The notes: a model not told the origin generated them from the sequence alone. A DNA stretch of 64,000 bases from Kribbella capetownensis (GCF_004331485.1 NZ_SJKD01000008.1:1-64000), one strand, 5' to 3'; positions 50,660 through 59,530 are shown, numbered from the stretch's first letter. Numbers and translations are program-made.

Positions 50660-51706
50660 ATGACGCCTGAGAACGGCCTACCGGGTCGTCCGGCCCGGCT
50701 GAAGGACGTCGCGGAGCTGGCCGGGGTGTCGTTGAAGACGGTGACCAACGTGGTCCACGAGCGGCGGCACGTGAAGGCCGAGACCCGGGCCCGGGTCAAG
50801 GCCGCGATCGCCGAACTCGGCTACACCCCTTCACTGGTCGGCCGGCAACTGCAGAGCGGCCGCAGCAACATCGTCGCGCTCGCCGTACCGCGCATCGACG
50901 AGCCGTACCTGGGCGCCTTGGCGCACGCGTTGATCATGGCCGGGGAGCGGCACGGGTACGCCGTCTTCACCGACGAAACCGGGCGCAGCGACGAGCACGA
51001 ACTGCGCGCCGCCGGCGGGTACCCCGGCCACAGCATCGACGGGGTGATCTACAGCCCGCTGGCCGTGGATCCGCAACGGATGGCAGACATGAGCCGATTC
51101 ACCCCGATGGTGCTGCTCGGTGAGCACCTGAGTGAGGGCACCGCGGACTACGTCGCGATCGACAACGAGCAGTCCGCCCGGGACGTCGTCCGGCATCTGG
51201 CCGACGGCGGCCGGCGGCGGATCGCGTACGTCGGTGGCAATCCGTCCCGGCCGTCGAGCGTCGGCCAGTTACGACTCGAGGGTTACCGCGCCGCGGTGCG
51301 GGAGCTGGACCTGGAGAGCCGTGACGACTGGTTGCTCCGCTGCGACCGGTACAGCCGGGAGTCGGGTTCGGCGGTGGCCGAGCAGCTACTGCCCCGGATC
51401 GGCGAGATCGACGCGTTGGTCTGCGCCAGCGACCTGCTGGGGATCGGCGCCATCCGGACCTTCATCGAGCACCAGGTCCGGGTCCCCGACGACGTGGCCG
51501 TGATCGGCTGGGACAACATCATCGACGGACGCTACCTGTCCCCCAGTCTGAGCAGCGTCGCCACCGACCTGGATCTCCTTGCGGACAAGACGTTCGAGGC
51601 CTTGATCAGCAGAATCGAAGGCAACCGGGACCCCGCCCGCGTCTACACCGTCCCCCACGAGATCATCGTCCGCGAGTCGAGCCGCCCGACGACCCCGCCG
51701 GCCTGA
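50660..51706 (+). CDS. LacI family transcriptional repressor
   Basis: A 348-residue LacI-type protein. HTH: RLKDVAELAGVSLKTVTNVV, then VKAAIAELGYTPSLVGRQLQ for the hinge. The inducer domain has IVALAVPRIDEPYLGALAHA, DALVCASDLLGIGAIRTFIE and VAVIGWDNIIDGRYLSPSLS. ATG 50660 follows AAGGGAGAAC; an earlier in-frame start at 50633 is less well placed. It is divergent from the locus-C transporter operon and the tandem palindromes lie between them, so it is the likely repressor of that operon and of itself. Confidence 0.92.
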   Translation: MTPENGLPGRPARLKDVAELAGVSLKTVTNVVHERRHVKAETRARVKAAIAELGYTPSLVGRQLQSGRSNIVALAVPRIDEPYLGALAHALIMAGERHGYAVFTDETGRSDEHELRAAGGYPGHSIDGVIYSPLAVDPQRMADMSRFTPMVLLGEHLSEGTADYVAIDNEQSARDVVRHLADGGRRRIAYVGGNPSRPSSVGQLRLEGYRAAVRELDLESRDDWLLRCDRYSRESGSAVAEQLLPRIGEIDALVCASDLLGIGAIRTFIEHQVRVPDDVAVIGWDNIIDGRYLSPSLSSVATDLDLLADKTFEALISRIEGNRDPARVYTVPHEIIVRESSRPTTPPA

Positions 51707-51717
51707 GGATGTTGGTG

Positions 51718-52086
51718 CTACCTGCTGTAGTTCTTGCCGATGGGCCGGCCGGGGATGGGCTTGGCGATGAGGGCGACCGGGACGAACATGCCGAAGTGGC
51801 CGATGGCCATGGTGATGGTCCAGAGCTCCTCGTCGTCGTACAGGGCGGATGCCTTGGCGAACAGTTCGTCGGAGACTCGTTCGCCGAACGGGTTCGGAGT
51901 GGGGACTGCCTCGATGAGCTCGAGTGCGACTCGTTCGGCCCCGGTGAAGAACGGGGCGTCCTGCCAGGTCGCGACAGGTACGCGAACACGGGCAGCTTCA
52001 CGAGTGCAACCTCCGTTGTTCAGAATGCTGAACCCAGCGCCGTTTATGGAACACATAGGCTGGGCGAGGGCCGCGCCGAGTGTCAA
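51718..52086 (-). pseudogene. AhpD-like carboxymuconolactone decarboxylase remnant
   Basis: The frame reads VPVATWQDAPFFTGAERVAL and ELIEAVPTPNPFGERVSDEL then DEELWTITMAIGHFGMFVPV, which is the C-terminal half of an AhpD-fold peroxidase: the W-x-x-x-x-F-F-[ST]-x-x-E-R-x-A-L motif is intact. The N-terminal half with the C-x-x-C redox motif and the metal/His region is missing; the sequence before it (CSINGAGFSILNNGG) does not fit the family. So this looks like a truncated gene. Conversely a short functional protein starting at an internal codon cannot be excluded. Confidence 0.6.
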
Positions 52087-52153
52087 GGTCCTGTGGATTC
52101 AGGCGTGGCTGAAAGGTTGGCGGGGCCGTGAGAGGCCGCGGCAGGATCTGGGC

Positions 52154-52783
52154 ATGCCTGAGATCTCGCTCGTGGCGGCGTACGTCGCGGCTGTCGCGGT
52201 GATCACGGTCGTCCCCGGACCGGGGCAGGCGGTGATGATCGCGAAGAGCGTCGGCGCGGGACGATCCGCGGCTTTTGCCACGGCGCTGGGGCTCGAGACC
52301 GGCACGATGGTGCACTGCCTGCTGGCGGCGTTCGGCCTGTCCGCTGTCCTGGCCCAGGTCCCGGTGGCGTTCGTTGTCGTCAAGGTCATCGGGGCGGCGT
52401 ACCTGATCGGGATCGGGCTCCGATCCCTCTTCGGTCGATCGGCATCACATGGTTCTGGTGATGCGGCTCCGGACGCTGGGTGGGCGACGAACTATCGGCA
52501 GGCGGTGATGATCGGCGTACTCAACCCGAAGGTCGCGCTGTTCTTCCTCGCCTTCCTGCCCCAGTTCGTCCAGCCCGCACGTGGTCTGGTGATCGTGCAG
52601 TTCCTCGTCCTCGGTGTGGTGTTCTGCACGATCGGCCTGTGTTTCAACGTGATCATCACCTTCGCCGGCGACCTGCTCGGCCGCCGCATCCGCGGCAGCC
52701 CCCGCTGGCACACCTGGACCCGCCGCACCACCGGCACGGTCATGGTCCTACTAGGCATCAAACTCGCCGCCCAACGAGCCTGA
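52154..52783 (+). CDS. LysE/RhtB family amino acid exporter
   Basis: A 209-residue membrane protein with five to six helices: LVAAYVAAVAVITVVPGPGQ (the P-G-P motif of the family), AFATALGLETGTMVHCLLAA, KVIGAAYLIGIGLRSLFG, GVLNPKVALFFLAFLPQFV and FNVIITFAGDLLGRRIRG. The N-P-K-x-x-L-F-F motif is the second family signature. AGGA lies seven bases before ATG 52154. It exports small amino acids or related metabolites. It is followed by a strong hairpin and the convergent MMPL gene. Confidence 0.9.
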   Translation: MPEISLVAAYVAAVAVITVVPGPGQAVMIAKSVGAGRSAAFATALGLETGTMVHCLLAAFGLSAVLAQVPVAFVVVKVIGAAYLIGIGLRSLFGRSASHGSGDAAPDAGWATNYRQAVMIGVLNPKVALFFLAFLPQFVQPARGLVIVQFLVLGVVFCTIGLCFNVIITFAGDLLGRRIRGSPRWHTWTRRTTGTVMVLLGIKLAAQRA

Positions 52784-52836
52784 GCTCAGGAAGGCCGCGA
52801 GTACGTCGGGGCGCACCGTTGGGTAAACGTGACGGA

Positions 52837-52865
52837 GCCGGGCTGCCCGTGGAGGACAGCCCGGC
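52837..52865. terminator. Bidirectional terminator hairpin
   Basis: GCCGGGCTG (52837-52845) and CAGCCCGGC (52857-52865) form a perfect nine-base stem with an 11-base loop. It lies 54 bases after the LysE stop and 16 bases after the convergent MMPL stop, so it can end both transcripts. Confidence 0.72.
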
Positions 52866-52880
52866 ATCCGGGAGGTGGGA

Positions 52881-55016
52881 TCAGCTGATGCTCACCGGCT
52901 CTCGGTTTTCGGTTTGCCGGGGCTTCTGGTGGGTGTCGCCGTGGCCCGGCCACCAGGCGCGGTGGCCGATCAGGGCGGTCAGCGCCGGGGTGAAGAACAT
53001 CGCCATCACGAACGCCGCGATCGCGATGCCGACCGAGATGGCAAAGCCCATCTGCGCCAGCGTCGAGTTGCCTGCCAGCATCATCGAGGCGAAGGTGCCC
53101 GCCAGGATGACACCGGCCGCGGCGATGGTCGGCCCGGTGTGATGCAGAGCCAGGGCGGCGGATTCCCTGGGATTGCGGCCCTCCCGCGCCTCTTCCCGCA
53201 ATCGGGCCACCATCAGGATGTTGTAGTCGGTGCCTAGGGCAACAACGAACAGGTACATGATCACCGGCAGGGTGAAGATGAGCCCGCTCTCACCGCGCAG
53301 ATGCTGGAACACCATGACGGTCGCACCCAGCGTGGCCCCGAACCCCAGGAACACCGAGGCCATCAGGTACCACGGCGCCACCAGGCTCCGCAGCAACAGC
53401 GCCAGCACGATCATGATCAGGATCGCCGCCACCGGGAACACGACCGCGTAGTCGTGGTTCATCGCGTCCTGGAAGTCGACGAACACCGATGTCAGACCGC
53501 CTACCACCGCGGTGGTCCCGGGCGGTGCGGCCTCGTGGACCGCAGTACGGAGCGGTCCCCGGACAGTCTCGATCGCCTGGTCCGATTCGGGCGCGCTCTT
53601 CAGCGTGACCTGGAAGTGCGCGACCGTTGTGTCCCGCGACAGCGCGGGTTCCGAGACCTCGCCGACTCCGTCCACTCGGGTCAGCTCGGTGCGATAAGCG
53701 TCGAGCTGGGTCTTGTTCAGCGGGTTCGGCGACTGCAGCAGTACATCGGACGGCTGGGTGACGCCGGCCGGCATGCCCTTGAGCAGTTCCTTGCTGTACA
53801 CCGTGGATTCGGAGGCGTTGGAGGTCGAGCCGGAGGTGAGGTCGAACGTCGGGTTGAACCCGATCGCGAACACACCCAGCACGATCAGCACGCCGCCAGA
53901 CGCGGCCGCGAACACCGCCGGACGGCGGCCGAGCCCGCGGCCCAGTGCGGCGAACAAGGCACCCTTCGGCTCCACACGCCACGCCTTCGACGGCCAGAAC
54001 ACCTTGGTGCCCAAGAGGGAAACGATCGCCGGCACCAGAGTCAGGCCGGCCAGCAGCGCCACCGCCACAGCGATCGCCAGCGCCGGTCCAAGCGCGCGGA
54101 ACAAGCCCAGGGTGGACAGCGTGAGCGCCATGAACGCGATGATCACCGCGCCGGCCGCGGACGTGATCGCCTCACCGACCCGAGTGACTGCGCTGACCAT
54201 CGCGGTCTTCGGATCCTCCCCGGCCCGCAACCGTTCCCGGTAGCGGAACATCAGGAACAGGATGTAGTCGGTGCCGACCCCGAACAGCACCACCAGCAGG
54301 ATCGTACTGACCGAACTGTCGATCTTCAGATCGAACGCCTTGCTCACCGTGGCGATCAGTCCGTTGACGACGGTCGAGATCGCGCCGATGACCACGATCG
54401 GCAACAGCGCGATCACCGGACTGCGGAAGATCAGAAGCAGCAGCACCAGAATCAGTGCAACGGTCGCGATCCCGATGATGGCCAGGCCCTTGGTCGACGA
54501 CTCCTGCGCGTCGAGCGTCTGCGCGGCCGAACCGGTGATGCCGGCCTTCAGATCGGTGCCGTGCAGGTTGTCCTGCAACGCCGTACGCAGAGCCTTGACC
54601 GCGTCGTTCTGCCTGGTGTCACTGGGGTTCGTGACCTTGGTCATCTGTACCGCGGCGATCTGGATGAGCCGGTTCTCCGACGGCGGGACCGCCTGGATTC
54701 CGGTGACATCCTTCAGGTGTGCCTGGTTCAGCTGGTCGGCGATCGATCCGACCGCTGCCGTGTCGGGCGCGCTCAGCGGCGCGCCGTCGGTTCGTTCGAA
54801 CACCACGATCGCGGCGGGCGCGGCGGCGTTCGGAAAGGCCTTCTCCTGCAGCTTGGCTGCCTGGATCGATTCGTAGTGCGAAGGGAGGAAATCGGATTGG
54901 TCGGTGGTCGCGGTCAGCGCCGGGGCCGTCGCGACCACCGCGACGATGATCACCACCCAGGCGCCGATCGTCCGCCACGGATGGCGAACGACCAGCGACC
55001 CCAGTCGTGCGAACAT
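52881..55016 (-). CDS. MMPL/RND family transporter
   Basis: A 711-residue RND-type transporter of the actinobacterial MMPL family, two repeats of an extracytoplasmic domain and helices. First helix: HPWRTIGAWVVIIVAVVATA. The core helices of repeat 1 include LLVVLFGVGTDYILFLMFRY (G-x-x-x-D-Y motif) and of repeat 2 VALGTDYNILMVARLREEAR with SLVAPWYLMASVFLGFGATL. The conserved Asp-Tyr pairs for proton coupling are visible. These proteins export lipids or drugs. AAAGGA precedes ATG 55016; the frame stays open upstream without similarity. Same direction as the PadR-ABC exporter genes, 116 bases downstream of them. Confidence 0.9.
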   Translation of the reverse strand: MFARLGSLVVRHPWRTIGAWVVIIVAVVATAPALTATTDQSDFLPSHYESIQAAKLQEKAFPNAAAPAAIVVFERTDGAPLSAPDTAAVGSIADQLNQAHLKDVTGIQAVPPSENRLIQIAAVQMTKVTNPSDTRQNDAVKALRTALQDNLHGTDLKAGITGSAAQTLDAQESSTKGLAIIGIATVALILVLLLLIFRSPVIALLPIVVIGAISTVVNGLIATVSKAFDLKIDSSVSTILLVVLFGVGTDYILFLMFRYRERLRAGEDPKTAMVSAVTRVGEAITSAAGAVIIAFMALTLSTLGLFRALGPALAIAVAVALLAGLTLVPAIVSLLGTKVFWPSKAWRVEPKGALFAALGRGLGRRPAVFAAASGGVLIVLGVFAIGFNPTFDLTSGSTSNASESTVYSKELLKGMPAGVTQPSDVLLQSPNPLNKTQLDAYRTELTRVDGVGEVSEPALSRDTTVAHFQVTLKSAPESDQAIETVRGPLRTAVHEAAPPGTTAVVGGLTSVFVDFQDAMNHDYAVVFPVAAILIMIVLALLLRSLVAPWYLMASVFLGFGATLGATVMVFQHLRGESGLIFTLPVIMYLFVVALGTDYNILMVARLREEAREGRNPRESAALALHHTGPTIAAAGVILAGTFASMMLAGNSTLAQMGFAISVGIAIAAFVMAMFFTPALTALIGHRAWWPGHGDTHQKPRQTENREPVSIS

Positions 55017-55110
55017 GCTCGGGTCCTTTCGGGAATTTGTTGCCTGCAAAGACGCATAGTTGTTGCGTACGACGATTGCCGACCGCCCTGACACGCGGCT
55101 GACACGCTCC

Positions 55111-55134
55111 AGACACCGACCAGTGAGGGTGTCT
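55111..55134 (-). terminator. Weak hairpin at the end of the ABC-2 permease gene
   Basis: AGACACC (55111-55117) and GGTGTCT (55128-55134) make a seven-base stem with a 10-base loop that starts within the last codon of the permease read on the minus strand. Weak; it could equally reduce read-through into MMPL only partly. Confidence 0.35.
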
Positions 55135-55894
55135 AGCTGATCTTGCGCCGGTACAGCGCGACCGCGAAGGCATAGGCGGCGAGCAGGAGACCGACGCACC
55201 ACGCAAGGGCGATCCAGATGTCAGAGCCGACCGGTTGCTCGGCGAACAGCGCGCGGATCGTGTTGACGATCGACGTCACCGGCTGGTTCTCGGCGAAGGC
55301 GCGCACCGGACCGGGCATGGTCTCGGTGGGCACGAACGCCGAGCTGAGGAACGGCAGGAAGATCAGCGGGTACGAGAACGCGCTCGCGCCGTCCACCGAC
55401 TTGGCGGACAGGCCCGCTACCACGGCCAGCCAGGTCACCGCGAGGGTGAAGAGGACCAGGATTCCGGCCACCGCCAGCCAGGCCGCCACTCCTGCGCCGG
55501 TGCGGAAGCCCATCAGCAGGGCTACGCCCACGACGATCACCAGTGAGATCAGGTTGGCGACCAGCGAGGTCAGCACGTGGCCCCACAACACGCCCGACCG
55601 CGCGATCGGCAGGGACTGGAAGCGCTCGAAGATCCCGCTCTGCAGATCCGTGAAGAGCCGGAAGGCGGTGTAGGCGACGCCGGAGGCGATCGTGATCAGC
55701 AGGATGCCGGGCAGCAGGTAGTTCACGTACGACGCCGACCCGGTGTCGATCGCGCCGCCGAAGACATAGACGAACAGCAGCATCATCGCGATCGGCATCA
55801 GTGCGGTGGTGATGATGGTGTCGGGGCTGCGGGTGATGTGCCGCAGGGACCGTCCGGTGAGTACGGCGGTGTCGCCGAAGAGATGTGTGGCCAT
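55133..55894 (-). CDS. ABC-2 type transporter permease (DrrB-like)
   Basis: A 253-residue membrane protein with six helices: MLLFVYVFGGAIDTGSA, VNYLLPGILLITIASGVAYT, ANLISLVIVVGVALLMGF, WLAVAGILVLFTLAVTWLAV and LIFLPFLSSAFVPTETMP-GP, a P-x-x-x-x-x motif near the end typical of ABC-2 exporters. The C-terminus WCVGLLLAAYAFAVALY is the final helix. It pairs with the ATPase gene located nine bases upstream. DrrAB-type pumps export hydrophobic drugs. Regulated with the PadR gene at the head of the operon. Confidence 0.9.
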   Translation of the reverse strand: MATHLFGDTAVLTGRSLRHITRSPDTIITTALMPIAMMLLFVYVFGGAIDTGSASYVNYLLPGILLITIASGVAYTAFRLFTDLQSGIFERFQSLPIARSGVLWGHVLTSLVANLISLVIVVGVALLMGFRTGAGVAAWLAVAGILVLFTLAVTWLAVVAGLSAKSVDGASAFSYPLIFLPFLSSAFVPTETMPGPVRAFAENQPVTSIVNTIRALFAEQPVGSDIWIALAWCVGLLLAAYAFAVALYRRKIS

Positions 55895-55903
55895 GGTTTT
55901 CCC

Positions 55904-56662
55904 CTACTTGTCCGTGCCGACCAGGGTGAGGAAGACGTCCTCGAGGGTCGGCTGCTTCTCGACGTACTCGACCTTAGCCGGCGGCAGCAGTTGCTTCAGT
56001 TCGGCGAGGGTGCCGTTGACGATGATGTGCCCCTGGTGGAGGATCGCGATCCGGTCGGCGAGTTTCTCGGCCTCGTCCAGGTACTGCGTGGTGAGCAGCA
56101 CCGTCGTGCCGTGCTCGGCGAGTTCCTTGACGCTGTTCCACACCTCGATCCGTGCCTGCGGGTCGAGTCCGGTGGTCGGCTCGTCGAGGAAGATGACCGG
56201 CGGATTCCCGATCAGGCTCATTGCGATGTCGAGGCGGCGGCGCATACCGCCCGAGTACGTCGCGACCCGGCGCCCGCCCGCCTCGGTCAACGAGAACCGA
56301 GCCAGCAGCTCGTCGGCGATCTTGCCCGGTTCGTCGAGGTGCCGCAGCTTGGCGACCAGGACGAGATTCTCCCGCCCGCTGAGAATCTCGTCGACGGCGG
56401 CGAACTGACCCGTCAGGCTGAACGACTCCCGCACCTTGTCCGGCTGGGTCGCGACGTCGAAGCCGTTCACCGTGGCCGTCCCCGCGTCGGCCCTGAGCAG
56501 CGTGGACAGGATCCGCACGACCGTCGTCTTGCCGGCGCCGTTCGAGCCGAGCAGGGCGAAGATGGTGCCGCGCCGCACGTCGAAGTCGACGCCCCGCAGT
56601 ACCTTCAGTTCCTTGTACGACTTCTCCAGGCCCTGCACCTGAATAACGGACTGTGTCGTCAT
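55904..56662 (-). CDS. ABC transporter ATP-binding protein (DrrA-like)
   Basis: A 252-residue ATPase. Walker A FALLGSNGAGKTTVVRILST, signature VATYSGGMRRRLDIAMSL, Walker B PVIFLDEPTTGLDP and switch His in TTQYLDEAEKLADRIAIL region. The C-terminus has the DrrA-type extension (LPPAKVEYVEKQPTLEDVFLT). ATG 56662 follows AGGA at seven bases, better than 56668. It powers the DrrB-like permease. A PadR repressor lies nine bases upstream, the classic arrangement for inducible drug export. Confidence 0.92.
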   Translation of the reverse strand: MTTQSVIQVQGLEKSYKELKVLRGVDFDVRRGTIFALLGSNGAGKTTVVRILSTLLRADAGTATVNGFDVATQPDKVRESFSLTGQFAAVDEILSGRENLVLVAKLRHLDEPGKIADELLARFSLTEAGGRRVATYSGGMRRRLDIAMSLIGNPPVIFLDEPTTGLDPQARIEVWNSVKELAEHGTTVLLTTQYLDEAEKLADRIAILHQGHIIVNGTLAELKQLLPPAKVEYVEKQPTLEDVFLTLVGTDK

Positions 56663-56671
56663 GGCCATTTC

Positions 56672-57001
56672 CTAGCGTCCTCCTTCGCGGAGCTGTTCGA
56701 GCCGTTCGGACAGGAAGCTCCATGTCCTCCAGAACTCGTCGAGATATTCCTGACCCTGAGCGTTGAGGGAATACACCTTGCGCGGCGGACCCTTTTCCGA
56801 CGGGACCTTCTCCACGTCGACGAGACCTCGTCGCTCGAACCTGACCAGCAGCGCGTAGATGGTGCCTTCGGCGATGTCGGTGAAGCCCTGTTCCCGCAAC
56901 CACGCGGTGATCTCGTAGCCGTACGCGGGCCGCCCGAGCAGCATCGCGAGCACGATCCCTTCCAGCGTGCCCTTCAGCATCTCCGTCATCTGCTTGACCA
57001 C
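56672..57001 (-). CDS. PadR family transcriptional regulator
   Basis: A 109-residue PadR protein: MLKGTLEGIVLAMLLGRPAY, GYEITAWLREQGFTDIAEGT, IYALLVRFERRGLVDVEKVP and EKGPPRKVYSLNAQGQEYLD. It has the short PadR-s2 layout: one winged HTH and a single C-terminal helix for dimerisation. GTG start with AGAGGTGA upstream. It heads the exporter operon and probably represses it through the inverted repeat at 57023-57056; release would come from a hydrophobic drug. Confidence 0.92.
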   Translation of the reverse strand: MVKQMTEMLKGTLEGIVLAMLLGRPAYGYEITAWLREQGFTDIAEGTIYALLVRFERRGLVDVEKVPSEKGPPRKVYSLNAQGQEYLDEFWRTWSFLSERLEQLREGGR

Positions 57002-57022
57002 GGCTCACCTCTTCGCGCTACT

Positions 57023-57072
57023 CAGTGCTGCTGACTACCAGTAGATAGTAGCACTGACTAGTGCGGACACAA
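57023..57072 (-). promoter_or_regulatory. Promoter and inverted repeat of the PadR-ABC operon
   Basis: On the minus strand TTGTGT (57072-57067) and TACTAT (57050-57045) are 16 bases apart. The exact arms CAGTGCT (57023-57029) and AGCACTG (57050-57056) flank 20 bases containing ACTA/TAGT motifs, and cover the -10 and start region. This placement fits PadR autorepression. Binding is inferred. Confidence 0.6.
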
Positions 57073-57074
57073 CT

Positions 57075-57101
57075 GTGCCCCCGGCGGTCGACCGGGGGCA
57101 C
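57075..57101 (-). terminator. Terminator hairpin after GH43
   Basis: GTGCCCCCGG (57075-57084) and CCGGGGGCAC (57092-57101) form a perfect ten-base stem with a seven-base loop, four bases after the stop of the GH43 gene on the minus strand. It protects the PadR promoter just beyond from read-through. Confidence 0.75.
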
Positions 57102-57104
57102 GAG

Positions 57105-59042
57105 TCAGCCGTCGCGGGAGACGATCAGCCAGCTGACTTGGATGTCCGGGGTGCGGGTCGGCGCGATGGAGACGGTGAGGTTGCCGTCGGCACCGACCGC
57201 GATCCCGCCGTACGACGCCGCCGTACCGGTGCCGGCGAACAGGCGCTGCTGGTCGACGATCGAACCGTTGACCGAGACCTGGGCGGCGCGGTTGGCCCAC
57301 GGCCACGGATCGAAGTACCCGGCGTGGACCGTGTACGTTCCCGGCTCCAGGCCGCCGAAGGTGTAGACGAGCGCCTCATGATCCTTGGCGTAGCGCAAGG
57401 TGCTGTACAGGTCGCCACTCCCCGCGGGCGCACTCGACCCGGTGAAGCCCCAGGTCGTCCCGGTGACGGGATCGGTTCCCAATGGTTGCTCCGGGCCCGA
57501 ATTCAGCAGTGCACCTTCACCAGCGGCGGTCTGCATCAACGCCTGCCAGTCCGGCGTCGCGGCACCGCCCGCGTTGACGGCGTACCGAGCATTATGCGGG
57601 ACGACCATCACGGACCGCGTGAAAGTCCGCCCGTCCGACAGAGTGCCGCGGAGGCTGGCCGGCCCCGGCTGCGCGACAGTCGACGCATCCCAGGTGACCG
57701 CGACCTGCTGTGAGCCCGCCGCCGTCTTCACACGGATCGAGGCCGGCAACGTGCTCGTGTCGTTGAGCCAGACGTGATCCGGCAGCGCCGTCTCGACAGT
57801 CCAGCGCTGGTACGGCGCCAGGTCGCCGAGCGTCCACTCCTGGTCCGGGCCGATCGACAGACTGCCACCCTCGCCGAAGCTCATCGGCAACCACATGTAG
57901 GGCGCGTTGGCCAGATCATCCGGAGTCCACCGGTCGCCCATGAACGCGTACTTGTTCCGCGCCGGATCGACCGGGATCACCGACGTACTCTGCGACCGAT
58001 AGGTGTCGGCCGCGCCGGCCCCACTGATCGGGCTGCCCTTGTCGGTCCACTGGCCGAGAATGCTCGTCGCCGTGGCGTACCGCGCCGGGTTCGGATCCCA
58101 TCCCGTCGCACCGGAGGTGATCAGGTAGTAGGTGTCCTCGGATTTGAACATCGCCGGCGCCTCCCGCTGGTTGCACGCGAGCGTCCGCACGAAGTCCTTC
58201 CCCTGCACCGCCTTCTCGGGCGGCGCGGACAGGTAGGTGTACGACTTGTTCAGCTTCGAGATGTACATCGTCCGGTTCTCCTCGGAGGAGTAGACGATGT
58301 ACGCCGTCCCGTCGTCGTCGACGAACAGGTTCATGTCCCGCGCCATGCCGCCGGCCGGGTCGAACGCGGACCCGGTCCCACACCACGGCACCGAGTCACT
58401 CGGTACGCGGTTCAGCCGGTACGAGTCGATCCACCGGAACGGCCCGGTCGGCGAATCCGCGATCGCCACGCCGGCCTCGGCCCGCGCGTACGTCGACGTA
58501 CCGGTGGGCGACGACGGTCCGTCGGAGTGCACCCACATGATCCACTTGCCGGTGGCCTGGTTGTGGATCACCTTCGGGCGTTCGAGGATCGACGGACTGG
58601 CCCAGCCGTCGGTGCGGACGCTGTTGGTGGACAGGTCGCGCCAGACGATCTCCTTCTGCGCGGCGGTGTAGTGCTTGTACAACTTCGCGAAGTATTTGTC
58701 GTTCGTGAACTGATCCGGTGAACTCATCGACCGGAGAGCGAGTCCTTGGTCCTTCCAGTTGTACAAGTCGTACGACGCGTAGACGTGGACTCCGGGTGAG
58801 TCGAAGTACCCGTTGCTGCGGTCCTCGCCGTACCAGTACCAGATCCGCCGGCCGCGGTGGTCGGTCGACGGCACCACCTGGCCGCCGTGCGCCTGGATCA
58901 CCTGGCCCGTGGTGTCGAGCCATTCGGCGCCGGGGCGGAACGAGTTGTAGGTCGTGGGTGCAGGTGGGGCGGGGGCCGCGATCGCGGCCGGGGCCAGCAG
59001 GGTGAGCGTTGCGCTCAGGACGGCGAGTCTGATCAGTCTCAT
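57105..59042 (-). CDS. Secreted GH43-like beta-galactanase/arabinanase with C-terminal carbohydrate-binding-like domain
   Basis: A 645-residue exported enzyme. Signal peptide RLIRLAVLSATLTLLAPAAI, cleaved near AIAAPAP. The five-bladed propeller shows GQVIQAHGGQVVPSTDHRGR, YGEDRSNGYFDSPGVHVYAS, ASPSILERPKVIHNQATGKW, ARDMNLFVDDDGTAYIVYSS and REAPAMFKSEDTYYLITSGA, including the Asp and Glu positions expected of GH43 (subfamily-24-like, exo-beta-1,3-galactanase). An Ig-like domain follows (NDTSTLPASIRVKTAAGSQQ), then a malectin/CBM-like beta domain (TYTVHAGYFDPWPWANRAAQ). A palindrome at 59080 may be its operator. Linked in theme to the arabinose-side genes of locus B. Confidence 0.85.
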   Translation of the reverse strand: MRLIRLAVLSATLTLLAPAAIAAPAPPAPTTYNSFRPGAEWLDTTGQVIQAHGGQVVPSTDHRGRRIWYWYGEDRSNGYFDSPGVHVYASYDLYNWKDQGLALRSMSSPDQFTNDKYFAKLYKHYTAAQKEIVWRDLSTNSVRTDGWASPSILERPKVIHNQATGKWIMWVHSDGPSSPTGTSTYARAEAGVAIADSPTGPFRWIDSYRLNRVPSDSVPWCGTGSAFDPAGGMARDMNLFVDDDGTAYIVYSSEENRTMYISKLNKSYTYLSAPPEKAVQGKDFVRTLACNQREAPAMFKSEDTYYLITSGATGWDPNPARYATATSILGQWTDKGSPISGAGAADTYRSQSTSVIPVDPARNKYAFMGDRWTPDDLANAPYMWLPMSFGEGGSLSIGPDQEWTLGDLAPYQRWTVETALPDHVWLNDTSTLPASIRVKTAAGSQQVAVTWDASTVAQPGPASLRGTLSDGRTFTRSVMVVPHNARYAVNAGGAATPDWQALMQTAAGEGALLNSGPEQPLGTDPVTGTTWGFTGSSAPAGSGDLYSTLRYAKDHEALVYTFGGLEPGTYTVHAGYFDPWPWANRAAQVSVNGSIVDQQRLFAGTGTAASYGGIAVGADGNLTVSIAPTRTPDIQVSWLIVSRDG

Positions 59043-59079
59043 CCGGGGTCCTTACGTCGGGGCGGACGGGCAGTAAGGA

Positions 59080-59093
59080 TGTTGACGTCAACA
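59080..59093. promoter_or_regulatory. Palindrome TGTTGACGTCAACA upstream of GH43
   Basis: A perfect 14-base palindrome with central CG, 38 bases before the start of the GH43 gene. LacI- or GntR-type regulators bind such sequences. No regulator gene is adjacent, so control is by a distant factor, possibly one shared with other glycan genes. Confidence 0.6.
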
Positions 59094-59134
59094 CGGCGGG
59101 AGACATCGATTACAGCCCGCGCTGGGACGTCGCG

Positions 59135-59530
59135 TCAAGGGCTCCCGAGCTGGCTTGTGGTGCGTTCGACGATGACGCCGGCCGCGTACCGCGTCGTACC
59201 CGGTTCGACGTCCGCCCAGTCGCCGGTGTACTTGCGGGCGATCGCCTGCTCCAGCGCGAGCTCCGGGTCGGGGCGCAACTCGTCGATCCGGCCGCGCAGT
59301 TCCAGGTAGTACGTCGGCCGGGCCGGGTCCACGATCACGACCGAGATCCGAGGGTCGCGTTGCAGGTTGCGCAACTTCTGGCGGCCCTCCACCAGGCTGA
59401 TCCGCACTCGCTCGCCGTCCCAGAGGAACCACAGCGGCGTCACCTGTGGCTCACCACGTTTGCCGATCGTCCCAACGAACGCGACCGTTGTCGATGACAA
59501 CAGTTCCTCGAACCCGCCCGGGATCTCCAC
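59135..59530 (-). CDS. Pyridoxamine-5'-phosphate-oxidase-like / F420-binding protein (TIGR03618-type)
   Basis: A 131-residue split-barrel flavin/F420 protein. EIPGGFEELLSSTTVAFVGT, IGKRGEPQVTPLWFLWDGER, VRISLVEGRQKLRNLQRDPR and ISVVIVDPARPTYYLELRGR are the canonical strands with the R-K-x-x-N-L-x-x-x-P-x-x-S phosphate motif. The GTG at 59528-59530 is chosen because AGGAGG lies five bases upstream; the longer ATG start at 59620 would leave only six bases to the divergent gene. This group binds F420 or FMN and reduces small organic molecules. Confidence 0.88.
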   Translation of the reverse strand: MEIPGGFEELLSSTTVAFVGTIGKRGEPQVTPLWFLWDGERVRISLVEGRQKLRNLQRDPRISVVIVDPARPTYYLELRGRIDELRPDPELALEQAIARKYTGDWADVEPGTTRYAAGVIVERTTSQLGSP

